A stretch of 27,801 nt of DNA. It comes from Gymnopus androsaceus JB14. Lineage: Eukaryota > Basidiomycota > Agaricomycetes > Agaricales > Omphalotaceae. Position 1 is the first letter of the stretch. Every line of letters begins with the position of its first letter. This document shows, one piece after another, positions 9,349 to 20,500 of this stretch. Below the pieces are notes generated by a model, which saw nothing but the letters and a program-made list of their open reading frames with translations, was not told where the DNA came from and made no database searches. The stretch spans positions 1 to 27,801 of the forward strand of contig ML769980.1 of NCBI GenBank assembly GCA_009733575.1, read 5' to 3'. Both the position numbers and the translations under genes were made by a program.

Positions 9349-12300
9349 TTAAATCACAAAATCTCCATTCAACTCCACCTCAGCCCAGTCTGCTACTTCC
9401 AATGCATCCAAACGCTCCAGCAATCCAGGGTCTAACTCCTCCACATCCGACTCCTCCACATCTGACTCCTCCGACATACATGCCTCCTCACAACTGTCCT
9501 CCTCCACGGGTTCATAGTTTTCCCCCCAGACCTCACAATCAAGATCGCGCTCCATTGCATCCAGTTCCTTGACTGGAGGGGCCCATTGCAGCAAACGCAC
9601 ATCTTCGGGCATATCTTGCATTGCTTTCCGCCACTGGACGCATAGTTGTATAAGCTCTGCCTTACGTTGACTCAAATGATAAAGCAAATCTGCATCACCT
9701 GCATGTCAACACAATTAGTCAGGAGCTCACAGAAGTCGATAATCACAAACCTAGGCCAATCACTTCCCTGATAGACCGCTGAACCACACTCCATTCCTCT
9801 TCCATCCATTCCATCAAGGACCGACGTTCTCTACGCAGCCGTTGCAACTCTTCATCGCATCGATCGCGCTCAAGTATACCCTTGATACCCTTTCGAACTT
9901 TATCGTTGCATAACCACTCCGGCGGAGCCCCATGTCCGTGCTATCATCTAGTCCTACATCCTGCCAGATTGCATCGTCCACGTCAAGGCCAAACAACTCT
10001 TTCAATGGTATGGGTTCGGGGGCAACTGCATTCCGAGGGCAGACCTCTTTTCAATGAGCACATGCATTTTTTCGCACAATGAATTGTAACTCTTTGCAAG
10101 CTTCACAATACCAGGTTCCCGGCGTTTCACGGAGTCCTCGGTATGGCCTTGTACCTTACGTTCTGTTAAGTTAAACTATTAGTTTGGATAAAGTTAATAA
10201 TTTAAATGTTACACATACCATTGTACTGCTGACGACGTACTGCGCGTTCCACACGATCACGTTCGAATTTCCGGGCCCTCAACCTGTCTCGCAGACGGAT
10301 CTTCATTGCACGCGCATTCATACGCAGAGAAATAAACGCGCTGGAGGCCAAATGTCGGTAGGTCCTCATCTGTTCAACACCAAGTGCCCTCTCCATATGC
10401 GAAAGGGAACGCTTCTTGTCCTTGAGTTCCTTTGTAAGACCGGGAAGTTTCTCCTGTGCCTCCGTCATCAGGTACGGTGACTCGTTCAAGTCACACGCAA
10501 CTTCTTCGAGACGGGTAATGCGTGCTTCAAGAGTGTCAATGACAGAGCGCATTCGTACCGCCTCCTCAATTGCCTTTTTACCAGCATTCTTCGATTGACC
10601 TAAGAAAAGATTAATTACAACGTCAATCCGCATGAACAGGACCTTACGAGCCACTGGTTTAGTTTGTGCAGCAACTTGTTCTGACCACTGCGCGCGCAGG
10701 AAATCCGGAGCTCGTTCTGATTTCAAAACCTCTCGATTAGCCTCTTCTCGTTTCTTCTTAGCATGCCTCCATTTACGTGCCACCCATTCGCCCAGACCTC
10801 CTAAACTTTGCTTATCGGCATGATGAATCTGGCGATCCAAGGTGTATAATCTTTGATAGTGCTACAATATAAATAGAACACAACTGAGCAATGTCACTAG
10901 TGTAGTTTGATCGAAAACTTACCCCGCAAACCCGTAGATAAGCCACCAGCATGCAAATTGAGTGCCAAAATCGTTCACAGCCCTCTCCATCTGTCAGGCC
11001 AAAGCCCTTACACTTTTGTGGATGATAAATGCATTGGCAGGGCCAAGCATGTCCATAAGCATGAAAAACTGAAATCGCAAATGTAATGCGAGAAAGAAAA
11101 GGTCTTAAGAAGTCCCACTTCACGCAACTTCGATGTGTGGAACATGCCACATCGTACAAAAGCCCAACCGTGAACCAAGGGGGGAGGTGGTTGAATAGCC
11201 TCTCTATCAATGTGAACACATAATGTTGATGTTCCCCTGGCGAAGTCATGTTGACCAACCAAAGGACGCGATCGTGGCGACAGAGCATACCCATTAAACC
11301 CGTTGAATCAAAAAACTGAGTACTTGCTTTCTGTCTTGTACCATCTGCTGCAGTGAAACTGTTCTCGCAAGCATCGAGCACAGAATTCGGTACCCTCAAA
11401 GGACCCTCGCAGAAATCATCTTTTGCACTCTGCGCATTTTCATCTTTCTTTGCTTTTGGAGGTCTAACCTCTGCCACGAAATCTTCCCATAGCCTCACTT
11501 CAGACTCTGGAATAAACACACTCTTGGGATGTTCATGCGGAGGATCCCTGGTAGCATGTTTATTATTTTTTTGCGTGAACACGGCATCTATACAAGCAAA
11601 TGCATTCAATTGACTACTGGCACTGACTTTCCCTCCAAAGCAGATAGGGCAGCGCGCGCGCAAATACTCGCTAGGGCGCAATAAAGGCACAGAGCCTTCA
11701 CCCGGAAGCCTATCTTCCTCATTCTGTCTTGAATCCTCTGCCGGGGGTTCAGGCTCCTCATCATCCTCCCTCAGGATCTCTTCTCGCCCCACTTCTATCA
11801 TTTGGTCAAGAAAATACGAAGCACGGTCTTGCAGCACATTGTACCAATGCAAGGCATTACTAAACCGCTTTCGCAGTGGATCCTCCCCCTTCATTACATA
11901 TCCGCGGTCTTTCAAAAAGTCCACTAATGTATCCGATACCGCAGTGTTGTTTGGAGAGAGCCGGAGAAATAGACCTGTTACGAGGCTCAGGACTTGCAGC
12001 TCAACTGCCAGACTAGGGTTTATTGGAGCACAACCGAACAACCCTCGCCGCAGCAGCTGCAATGGAGCCGGTCTGCAATTACAGGTAATAATCTGAATTC
12101 GTTCTAAAACAAACATTCTTACAACAACAACAGACAATCTCCTCCATTTTTGGCCACAAGTGCACTCCATCTCAGAAGTGTTGCTGCGGGACTTGAGGCG
12201 AAGATTTTCTGTCTCTCGGATCAGCTGAAGGTATGGCCGAACCAAGGTTGCCACCACTTGCTGCCAATTCTTGGCTTGAGCCAAACGCTTCCGTGCATGG

Positions 12301-12599
12301 ACGGACGGACCCAAGGCAAATGGCACAGGTGCATCGTCGATATGCAGTGTTGCATTTGTTGGAAATACGGGCAAAAAATCAGGACGTTCAATCAGCCCTA
12401 CCTGACCTAATGGAATAGGCAGTATTCGCTGATGATAACGCTGCCCGCTTGGGGTATATATCGCAGGCTGAGGGGCCGTCGTTCGCTGTCGCTTTGAAGG
12501 TGAGGTGAACGGCATGTGTGCATAGTCTTCGACCTCAAACGTTGCAGACAACGCTGGAAACGTAGCAACTCTCTTCATGGTTTTTTTTGTGGGACGCAT
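9349..12599 (-). CDS. KDZ (Kyakuja-Dileera-Zisupton) transposase, two apparent frameshifts in the C-terminal part
   Basis: This is the transposase of a eukaryotic DNA transposon and is expected to act on DNA in the nucleus. Exons read on the minus strand are 12599-10923, 10861-10648, 10599-10219, 10162-9751 and 9698-9349; the introns are 48-61 nt with GT...AG ends. The first exon encodes a basic N-terminus and a Cys cluster (CTC...CNC, about residues 145-180, CxC-type). The catalytic core follows: the first Asp is in ACIDAVFTQK (about D338), the second in YDVACSTHRS (about D483) and the Glu in DGEGCERFW (about E539), with the family motif HAYGHAWPCQ between. Later exons encode a coiled, basic helical tail typical of the family, then an acidic C-terminus (EESDVEESDVEE). 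Single-base frame changes appear at 10048-10051 (A run) and 9928-9931 (G run, coding strand). If real they truncate the tail but leave the core. The start is the ATG at 12599; one further in-frame ATG lies just downstream. Confidence 0.93.
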
Positions 12600-13447
12600 T
12601 TTGAGCGCAATTTACGGTTCGATTTTAACGAACGATATAACTATCGAAAACCCTGCTCAGCCTCCACAATCCAGCTAGTCCGACACTGTCCCAGAAACAA
12701 CGGGAAACCTCCAGAGGATAAGTTGTCGATGAGTAACACAACTGTCAGCTCAAGGACGCAGTCAAATCCAACCTAACACTACCTGAATTTGAGTCAGTAT
12801 TGGAACTATCAAAATCGCAGATAAAAACACATACCGTTGAGCGTCAACCTGGACAAGAGATGAAACAGCACAGACGCGTTGTGCAGCGCGTATGTCCACC
12901 GACGAGTGGCAAAATTTCAGGAGAGCGGTAGAATGGCCAAACGATTGCCAATACGTAGTGAGATGCCAGATATCGCTTCTACTGGCTGTCAATGTCGAGG
13001 TTGTGGTCGTTCGAAAACAAGTTGAAAAAGGTTACGTAATGGGCCTGCGCTCTGGCTAGGCCCGTCGAACTGCCAGCTGATTAGCGCTGGATGACTCAGA
13101 AATCATCCAGCAATCATTAGTCATTCAGCGCTAATCAGTTGGCAGTTCGACGGGCCTAGCCAGAGCGCAGGTCCATTACGTAACCTTTTTCAACTTGTTC
13201 TCGAGCCACCACGTAGGTACCGTAGCTATCCAGGTAAGCCCTTTATAGCCACATAGCGTAGACGAGTAAAATCATGAATGAAAGTTCTGAACGATATGGC
13301 TAAAGGCCTACATAATCGTTACCGAAAGTCTCAAAAAAGAGTCGAAAAAGAGTCGCTTCATGGCACCTTCAACCTACGACCTGCGCGGACTATAATACTG
13401 ATTCTGTCTTTCTCCCCAGGCACTTCGCTCGGCTCACGGCTCAGAAA
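12600..13447. promoter_or_regulatory. divergent intergenic region between KDZ and Spt5-like genes
   Basis: This 848-bp region separates two divergent starts, so it should hold both promoters. It contains the large palindrome at 13011-13204. A TATA-like sequence (CTATAATAC, about 13390) lies about 55 bases upstream of the plus-strand ATG. Nothing else is recognised. Confidence 0.5.
13011..13204. repeat. long near-perfect palindrome, 86-bp arms, 22-bp spacer
   Basis: The left arm 13011-13096 and right arm 13119-13204 are reverse complements at 82 of 86 positions by eye, and all four differences are A/G transitions. The arms include GGTTACGTAA and GGCCTAGCCAGAGCGC. Symmetry may continue weakly a few bases outward (GTGGT on one side, ACCAC on the other). 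It could form a cruciform or an RNA hairpin. It may be a foldback MITE or a functional site of the element. Confidence 0.92.
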
Positions 13448-16400
13448 ATGGTAAGTATTCGTTTTCACTCAAATCGACATTGACATTCAAATCTGCCGCA
13501 ATAAGGGTAAACGCAAAAGTATCTTTGTTCTGGACGAATGCGAAGATGACAATGAGGAATTCGAAAGGGAGACTGATATCGAGGATCGATTGGACTGGGG
13601 GACGGACGACAGTGAAGAGGGGCCATTGCAAGACGTAAAAGTCACGGATCAGCGCGTCGATACAGAAGCTCAGGCAATCTTACAGGATTCTCCTGCACTC
13701 GCGGAGTTGAGCAAAGAACGGGTGGCAAGGTCAGCGGCATGGGCATCACGAGCGTCGTTCAAGTTAGATCGCGACAGAAACAAGCAAGACAAAGAGAGTG
13801 TTCCATTGCCAAATGGGAAAAGAAAGTTTTGGATAAGGAAGCAGACCCCAACCAACATACGCGACGCTTCGATAACACGCGCTCCAGCGTGAACCATTCG
13901 CGACCCACATACTCCGATTCCCGTGCTCACAAGAAACCGCGTCTGAATGAAACCTCGGTCTCACCACAAGCCTTACCTCCCTCCCAGCTTCCTTCTTCGA
14001 CAAATACCTTATTCTCAGACCTTCATGCGATGTACGAATGTTCCGATGAGGAGGACGATCCGGAATCTCATCCAAACAAGCTTACACCAATACAGAGAGC
14101 GTTGGTGCGACAGGGTTTAAATGCTGCCGCCAAGGAGAGAGGCGAGGAAACAAAAGCTCAGAAAAAAAATCGGAAACGGAAAGAAAAAAAAGCTCGAGCA
14201 GCTTTGTTGTCTGGACTTCCCTCGATAATTCATGCGCCTCCCGCACCTCCTGCAGTATTTCCTCCTCCTCCTGCCACTCCTCTCGCACCAGAACGGCTGG
14301 ACGAACTCGGTCTCCCTGAAATCGACTACGTCGACGACGATGAGATGTGTCTCGACGGAGCACTTGACCACCCGGACCAACCGGCAATGTCTCTTACTAG
14401 CATCGAGCCTGGTGTACGTCCCACGGACATAAATCCAATGGAACAGTTTATCCAAGAACTCTCTGGCGCGAACCCGGACCAGCAGGAACAGCCGGATATC
14501 ACTCCGGTGGAACAGTTTGTCCAGGAACACCCTGGTGCGAACCAGCAGGAAGAGTATCAGTCGTTTGTCCAAGATCTCTATCGCACATACCCGATCGAGC
14601 CGGATGAGTATCTAGTTCATAAGTACAGTCAGCCTGATTGGTATCGTCACACTGCGGATAAGCTGTACGGCTCCAAGCCACCCCCAGATCCGGAACCCTC
14701 ATCGCCAGAAGAGCCAGAGGATGATTCTGAACGCTCGTGGGACTCCGAAGACGAGGACTTACAATCTGAGTGGGTGGCAATGAGTAGGTTATTCTCCCTC
14801 CATGGCCAGGCCCTTGAAGAGGTTGCCGAATATAAAATATACTTTGTGCGTTGCCAGGTAAGAGTATCGACCTGATAAGAGAGGGGCATAGCTAATTCTT
14901 TTACAATACAGCGAGGTCGTGCTCAGGCTATCGTTGAGCATCTGCGGCGCGACATCAATAACGGCAACGATCTCATCAGGTTTGCTTTCCGCTCGCAGTA
15001 CCCTGGAGGTATATATATTCAGACGCGCAACATGTCACCTGCAAATCATGTACTCGTGGGTTACCTCAAGACTATCGCTGGTTTCTCTTATGAGAATGCT
15101 AACCTCGATCTCCCCAAGCATTATCTTGCGAATGGCGTGTTCTTGAACACCACTGCACCTACAGCAGACCGCTTGAAAGAGCCCCTCCCTGGATCTTGGG
15201 CATTGATTAAGAAAGGACTGTACAGGCAGGATGTAGGACTCGTCATCCATTTAACGAAGCACGCAGCTCTCAACGTATAATCATAGTGGTTCCGCGACTT
15301 AAGCTGCCTTCATTGGAGCCGGCCAATCTCAAAAACTCAGAGAAGAACAGAACCCGTCAGCGACGTCCCAAGACGCCTTTGGAGTCCTCTTCACACCATG
15401 CAGTTGCTGAAAGGTTCGGTGTCTCAGTGCAGTTGATATGCAGACATAAAAGTTGCGCAAAGCGAACCCCAGAGGAATGTCTGCACTCTGACAAGCGCTA
15501 CCGACTGTTCGGACAGGTCATAGATGCTTCCTCAGGATTCGTGGTGTTGAGGAAAAGTATACATGACATTGAGGAGGCCGTCACCATTGCCGATCGGGAC
15601 CTGGCTCTATTTAAGCAACACTTAGGGAAGGATTTCCCTCACAGCTCGCCCCGACCCCAATCATGGTGCCTGGTAGCCAGCGATCGCATTGAAGTAAATG
15701 GCCGGCCTGGTATAGCCAATGGTGCTTTAGGAGAAATTGTATCTACTGAAGCCAGGTCTTGCACAGTCCGTCTGGACATTGAGGATGCTGAATACATAGT
15801 TGCATACCACCTTCTGCGTAAAGCTCTCAAGGTTGGTGATGTGGTTGGAGTCCCCAGGAATATCCCAGCGCTCCGTCAACTCCATCAAAACCTCATCCCA
15901 GACTCGGGTTTGGCACATATAGAGGTAGAGGATGTTCAAGTACCACCAGAAGGCTTCGTAGTTGCTGTGACAGATGATACAGTTGATGTATATCTGGAGG
16001 ACTTGAATGTGTCGATCACTCTGCATCGTAACAGCGTTAGATTTATTACAGTGGCGAATACTGCTAGTTATCCTAGCCAGATGAGCCTGCTGCCCAAACA
16101 GTTACCCTCCCCAGTAAAGTGGCGAGATTGCTTTGGAGTCATTAATCAGTCAGCACTTGAAGTAATAAGCAGGTTGACCCACAGTAAAGATTATGGCAAA
16201 GGGCTATACACTGGCCAAACTCCTTATGTGGGACTAAGTGTGATCCTCCTAGGAGAAAATGCAATGAGAGGCCAACGGATGACGATCCAAGGCATGCGTG
16301 CGGATCCCAAATTCAGGAGTGGGCTAGGTGTGCTTCTGCGAGTGGATATCATCCAAGGTGTGGCCACCCAGGATCATGAGTATGACTATGATGATGTCCG

Positions 16401-17259
16401 TCGAGCGGACAATCACCGGTTCCTCCATGATCTCACCCCAACCGCGGGTTTGAGTGAGCCAATTCGCAAGATGGCCACAGGTACCAATTCCTATTTTAAT
16501 TTCAAGCTTGGGTATGTACCGACTTACACTGCACGGGAGGTCCATGATTTTGGAATGGTATCGTTGTTTGTGTCACCACAGGCTCCAATGGCTCCTCCAG
16601 CTCCTCCATCTCTACCTAGTCAGCCATCTCTAATGCCATCCATCAAGGGCGTTTCAGGTTCCACGCCGCGTTGGGTGCCTGAAGAGATTGAGGAGCTAAG
16701 ATCCGGGGCTGATGCATGGAATGCGAGCTCCCGTGGCTATTGGTTCGCCAATCCCCAGCTCCGAGAAAGCCTGGCTGGACTCGATGTAATGATTGCGACC
16801 GTAGGAGGATTGGATAAACGTGTCCAAATTTGCACGAGCGATGGCGATATTATTGTCAAAGAGGTCTCAATGACACGAAATCAGCGGCAGTATGGGAGCA
16901 ACATCGATCCGTCAGAAATCTCAAAGGACATATGCACATGGGATGTTGGCGACGCCAGTACCAGCCAACATCTCTTTGTCGTTGTCCGAGGTCTCCATGT
17001 GGGCCAATTTTGTCGCCGAGTGGGCCGTGAACTCAGTCCTATGCATGATCATCGCGAATGGAATTTTGCTCTACGTGCCATCTTGTTGGCAAAATCGACC
17101 AAAAGGGGTAGTAATACCTGGGTTGAGACCCTTGATAGCAAGTTCAACGAGGTTTTTTATGTACATAAAACAGATTTGCTGGTCATTGCAATTTCAGGCA
17201 GCCAGCAGAAGCAAGGGCGCGCGCTCGTAACTGACTTGCAGAAATCTTATGGCACTTAA
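13448..17259 (+). CDS. Spt5-like NGN/KOW protein carried inside the transposon (apparent frameshifts)
   Basis: Related to eukaryotic Spt5 (NusG family), which joins Spt4 and RNA polymerase II in transcript elongation. The first coding exon is only the ATG at 13448-13450. A 55-nt intron (13451-13505) follows, then GKRKSIFVLDE and an acidic N-terminus. A basic stretch (KKNRKRKEKKAR) and a Pro/acidic region come next. The NGN domain starts at EYKIYFVRC, spans the intron 14858-14911 and includes GGIYIQTRN. KOW1 contains WALIKKGLYRQDVGLV; later KOW-like segments include GALGEIVST, GLSVILLGENAMRGQ and a C-terminal HLFVVVRGLHVGQF. The length would be about 1230 residues, in the usual Spt5 range. The reading frame slips by one base near 13820-13830 and again near 15273; the second slip falls between two halves of KOW1 that align without gaps to the copy at 1-1720. 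Pseudogene or assembly error remain open. The C-terminal 657 codons are uninterrupted. Confidence 0.82.
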
Positions 17260-17597
17260 TTAATCTACCTACTTATTCTTGGACATTGTGTATCAATAGA
17301 ACGTATTGTAGTTGATTTTGTATATAGTCTACTGTATATAGATTTTATCTTATAGATTCCCAACTTTACATACTTCGTTGAGAATAAAAACACGTTGGAA
17401 TGATTAAACTTTGCGGTCCGCAATGACCTTAAACTATTTTTTTAGCGCTTGTCAGTTCGGCGTGTCCAGGTCCAGCTGCATCGAGAGCACGTGCCGTTTC
17501 GCACCTTGTTGAGAACTTTCACGTTGGCCAGCTGTAAGTTGTTTTCCCTCCCTCTGCTTAGAAGCAAATGTGTTCTAATGTTATTTTATATGCACAG
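17260..17597 (+). promoter_or_regulatory. intergenic region with promoter and 5'-UTR intron of the large gene
   Basis: This holds the 3' flank of the Spt5-like gene and the leader of the next gene. A probable 5'-UTR intron, 17534-17597 (GTAAGTTG...TGCACAG), ends immediately before the ATG at 17598. A small inverted repeat is listed separately. Confidence 0.5.
17411..17423. promoter_or_regulatory. TTGCGG-T-CCGCAA inverted repeat, possible Zn2Cys6-type site
   Basis: This is a perfect 6+1+6 inverted repeat with inward CGG half-sites, about 175 bases upstream of the start at 17598. Fungal binuclear zinc-cluster regulators bind paired CGG half-sites. The function here is only inferred. Confidence 0.3.
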
Positions 17598-20500
17598 ATG
17601 GGAAAGGTGAAGAACGCACCCAACAATATCCAGACGCGATCTGGAGCACATCCTGGTTCCACGAGGATTACACGCAGCAAGCACAATGCGAAACTGTTGC
17701 CTTCGCTGTCTCAAGCAAAGAAAAATCAAGAGCTGAAGAAACGGGAGGCAGAGAAGAGAAAGAAAAAGAAGGACAAGGGCAATGCCTCCACCGAGGGTGA
17801 TGATTCTGAGCACCAGGTATGTTAGATCATCATAATGTGCTTGCTAGCCTCTGACCTTTCCCCACTTGCAGGAAGATAGTGCCTCACGGCCGTCTAGCCC
17901 GAAGAAAAAAGCATCTGTATTGGTCCCAAAACCAAAGCCAGCATCAGCTGGAAAGGCGACGCCTCCGAAACGGACTAGCTTAGTTCCATATGTTTCACTT
18001 TCCACTCCTACTTGCTCCAAAATCCTAGGTTCCCTTGCGACTCCTACTCGCTCCAAAATCCCGGGGTCACTTTCCACTCCTAGTCGCTCCAAACTTCCGG
18101 ATTTGTCCCTTGGTGTTCCGTTGCGCCCACCACACCCAATATCGTCTCCGTTGAAACGGATGACCGCACTTTCTCAAGCTACATTGGATTCTCCTGCACT
18201 CGGGGAGGCTCTTCTCGAGGCCCGTAACGCAGTACCTGGCATCGACGATAAATGTAACATGGATAGAGATAAAGAATGGGAGCTTGTGAACCAAGCGACG
18301 GCGTTTGATGCGGACGCAGCAGATGTGGTACGGAACGAGTGGGATAAATCCATGGTTGATCAGGCTCAGGAATTGATACATGGCCTGGTAGATAGATTCG
18401 ACGCACGTGTTATTGTATACCATAAATTCATGGAATGGTATACCTGCGAACGCCAAACAGCAATGGGGAAGTGGACTTGCATTGCCGAGGATGGGCAATT
18501 CCGCAAGGACTGTGTAGTTGAAAAGAACATTGACCAGAGTCTGTATAAAACTGCGTGGACAGCTGATAATGCTGCAGGAACAGCTGTATGCAATAAGTTA
18601 ATGCAGGACTTTGAAAACCTGGCTGACCAATACGAAGGGTCTCCACCTCAGCAGCATTCGACTGATGGGGTGATGCGTTACCTTGCCCGAAAGGTCTCTT
18701 TGACCCAGTACAATGCTGCGAGAGAAGAGGCCCATGTTGCGTATAAGAAAATTGCAGACAAGAGTTCAACGAAGTCTATGGTGAATCTACCTAAGACTAC
18801 TGAAAAATTATCAACTGGGCTGCCCGTTGATGATGTTCCTGCTGTGAGCGATGGTGTTCAAACTGTACAGGAATCAAAAGTGCCAAGTGCACTAGACCTT
18901 TCGGAAGATGAAGATAGCAATGAACTTGAGGATGATGAATGCTTGTTGGACCAAGAACAGGATAACGAGTCCTTGCTGCGAGCTGAAAAAGTGAACCCTC
19001 GCTTGGCAAAGTTTATCTTCTTAGAGCTCAAATGCAGAATACTCAGATCATGCGAGGGGATGGAGCCAGGTTTCAACTCGCAAGAGTATGATGCTCGTCA
19101 ATATCTACATCAAGTCAATAAAGAACAGTACGATATCTTGCGGGAGGGTGCACTGGATTTCTTGAACGAAATCGAAGGGACTGATGTTCAAGCTGATGCG
19201 GCGGAGGATTGGAACTTGAGTGAGAAGTGTCCAGGTAACCCTCTGCAAGTACAAGTAGCAATGCGGAGGCTTGGGGCAAATTTCCGTGCCCTAGCTCAGC
19301 ATTATTTTGGTCACGAAATCTCGGAGAAGGATTTTCCACAGGAGCATAATCTGGAGTTGCGAGTTTGGGCAATGTCGAGCAGCTTTCAAGAGTACACCAG
19401 TGCTCGCCGGCGGTTTGCAGGTGCTTTAGAATCATTGTCAACAGAGCGTGCACTGAAGATTGAATGTGAACGAATCAAGGTCCTGTGTCGAGTAGTACTT
19501 GATCAAGATCTAGGGCAACGAGCTTTTAAATTCGACGCGCAGGCCCACAAGAGTATTAGTGCCCGTGTAAATCTACCCGAAAAGCCTGGTGACTGGGAGG
19601 AGAGGGTAATATGGATGCAGAAGAGATTGGTTATGGTGAACTATTGTGCCCTGCAGTTTGAGGCTATCTTAAATGACACCATCCTACCTGATGCTCCTGC
19701 TGACATCAAGGAGTGGGTCAGACCATGTGATGCATATCTGCAGGAGAGGCAGAAACGTCTCATTGAAGGGACTGTGGCAGACAGTAAAGGAACTCATGTC
19801 ACATTTCCGCCACCGAGAGACATACTGGAACCTTTGGTGAACTATATGAGTAGCCCAGTTAGATCTATGGAAGAGGCAGGATGCAATGGAGGGCAGGAAC
19901 AGAAACAGGAACAGGAGAAGGAGAAGGGCAAGGGCAAGGAGAGGGCAAGTCAGAAGCAGAGGCAGAAGGACAATGAGGACAAGGGGGACAATAAGGATGA
20001 GAGGTCCTCAGTGAAAAAAACAGAAAAACGGAAAAAATTAGACAAGTACTTTGCAATGGATGATGAGGTCCCAGAGGATGAGGAGGATGAGGAGGATGAG
20101 GAAGATGAGGAGGAAGGTGTGTCTGAGAAAGAGGAGGGTGAGAAAGAATGCTCAGGGGCCAGCCGCTTGAGCAAAGCAGTCAAATCAGACCTAATGGTGG
20201 CAGAGGCAGATTTCAAACGGAGGGTAGAAGATATTGCCAGGAAGCATGGCAAGGATGTGGAAGTTTGTTTTCGTTTCCTGGAAGATGAAGGAGAACCAAA
20301 GGGAACACGGAGCATCAATATTTGGAATGCATTCAAGGCATATTATGCTGAAAATGGAGAACGGAAGAAGGGAAAGGAAGGTATGTTATTTTCTATTAAT
20401 TATTTAACTAATATGTAAATGACAGTATTTTTGTAGAATCCCTGAAGACCTACAACAAGTACCTGCGCAAGTTGTATCATAAGACTTTGGCAGAGCGATT

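Noticed and set aside
9342..9572. Pro-rich plus-strand open frame
   Set aside because: It is the complement of the acidic C-terminal exon of the KDZ transposase.
14082..14572. Two antisense open frames under the Spt5-like gene
   Set aside because: They are shadows of the acidic/Pro-rich coding sequence on the other strand, with no domains.
19950..20336. Antisense Ser-rich open frame
   Set aside because: It is the complement of the Glu/Asp-rich coding block of the large gene.
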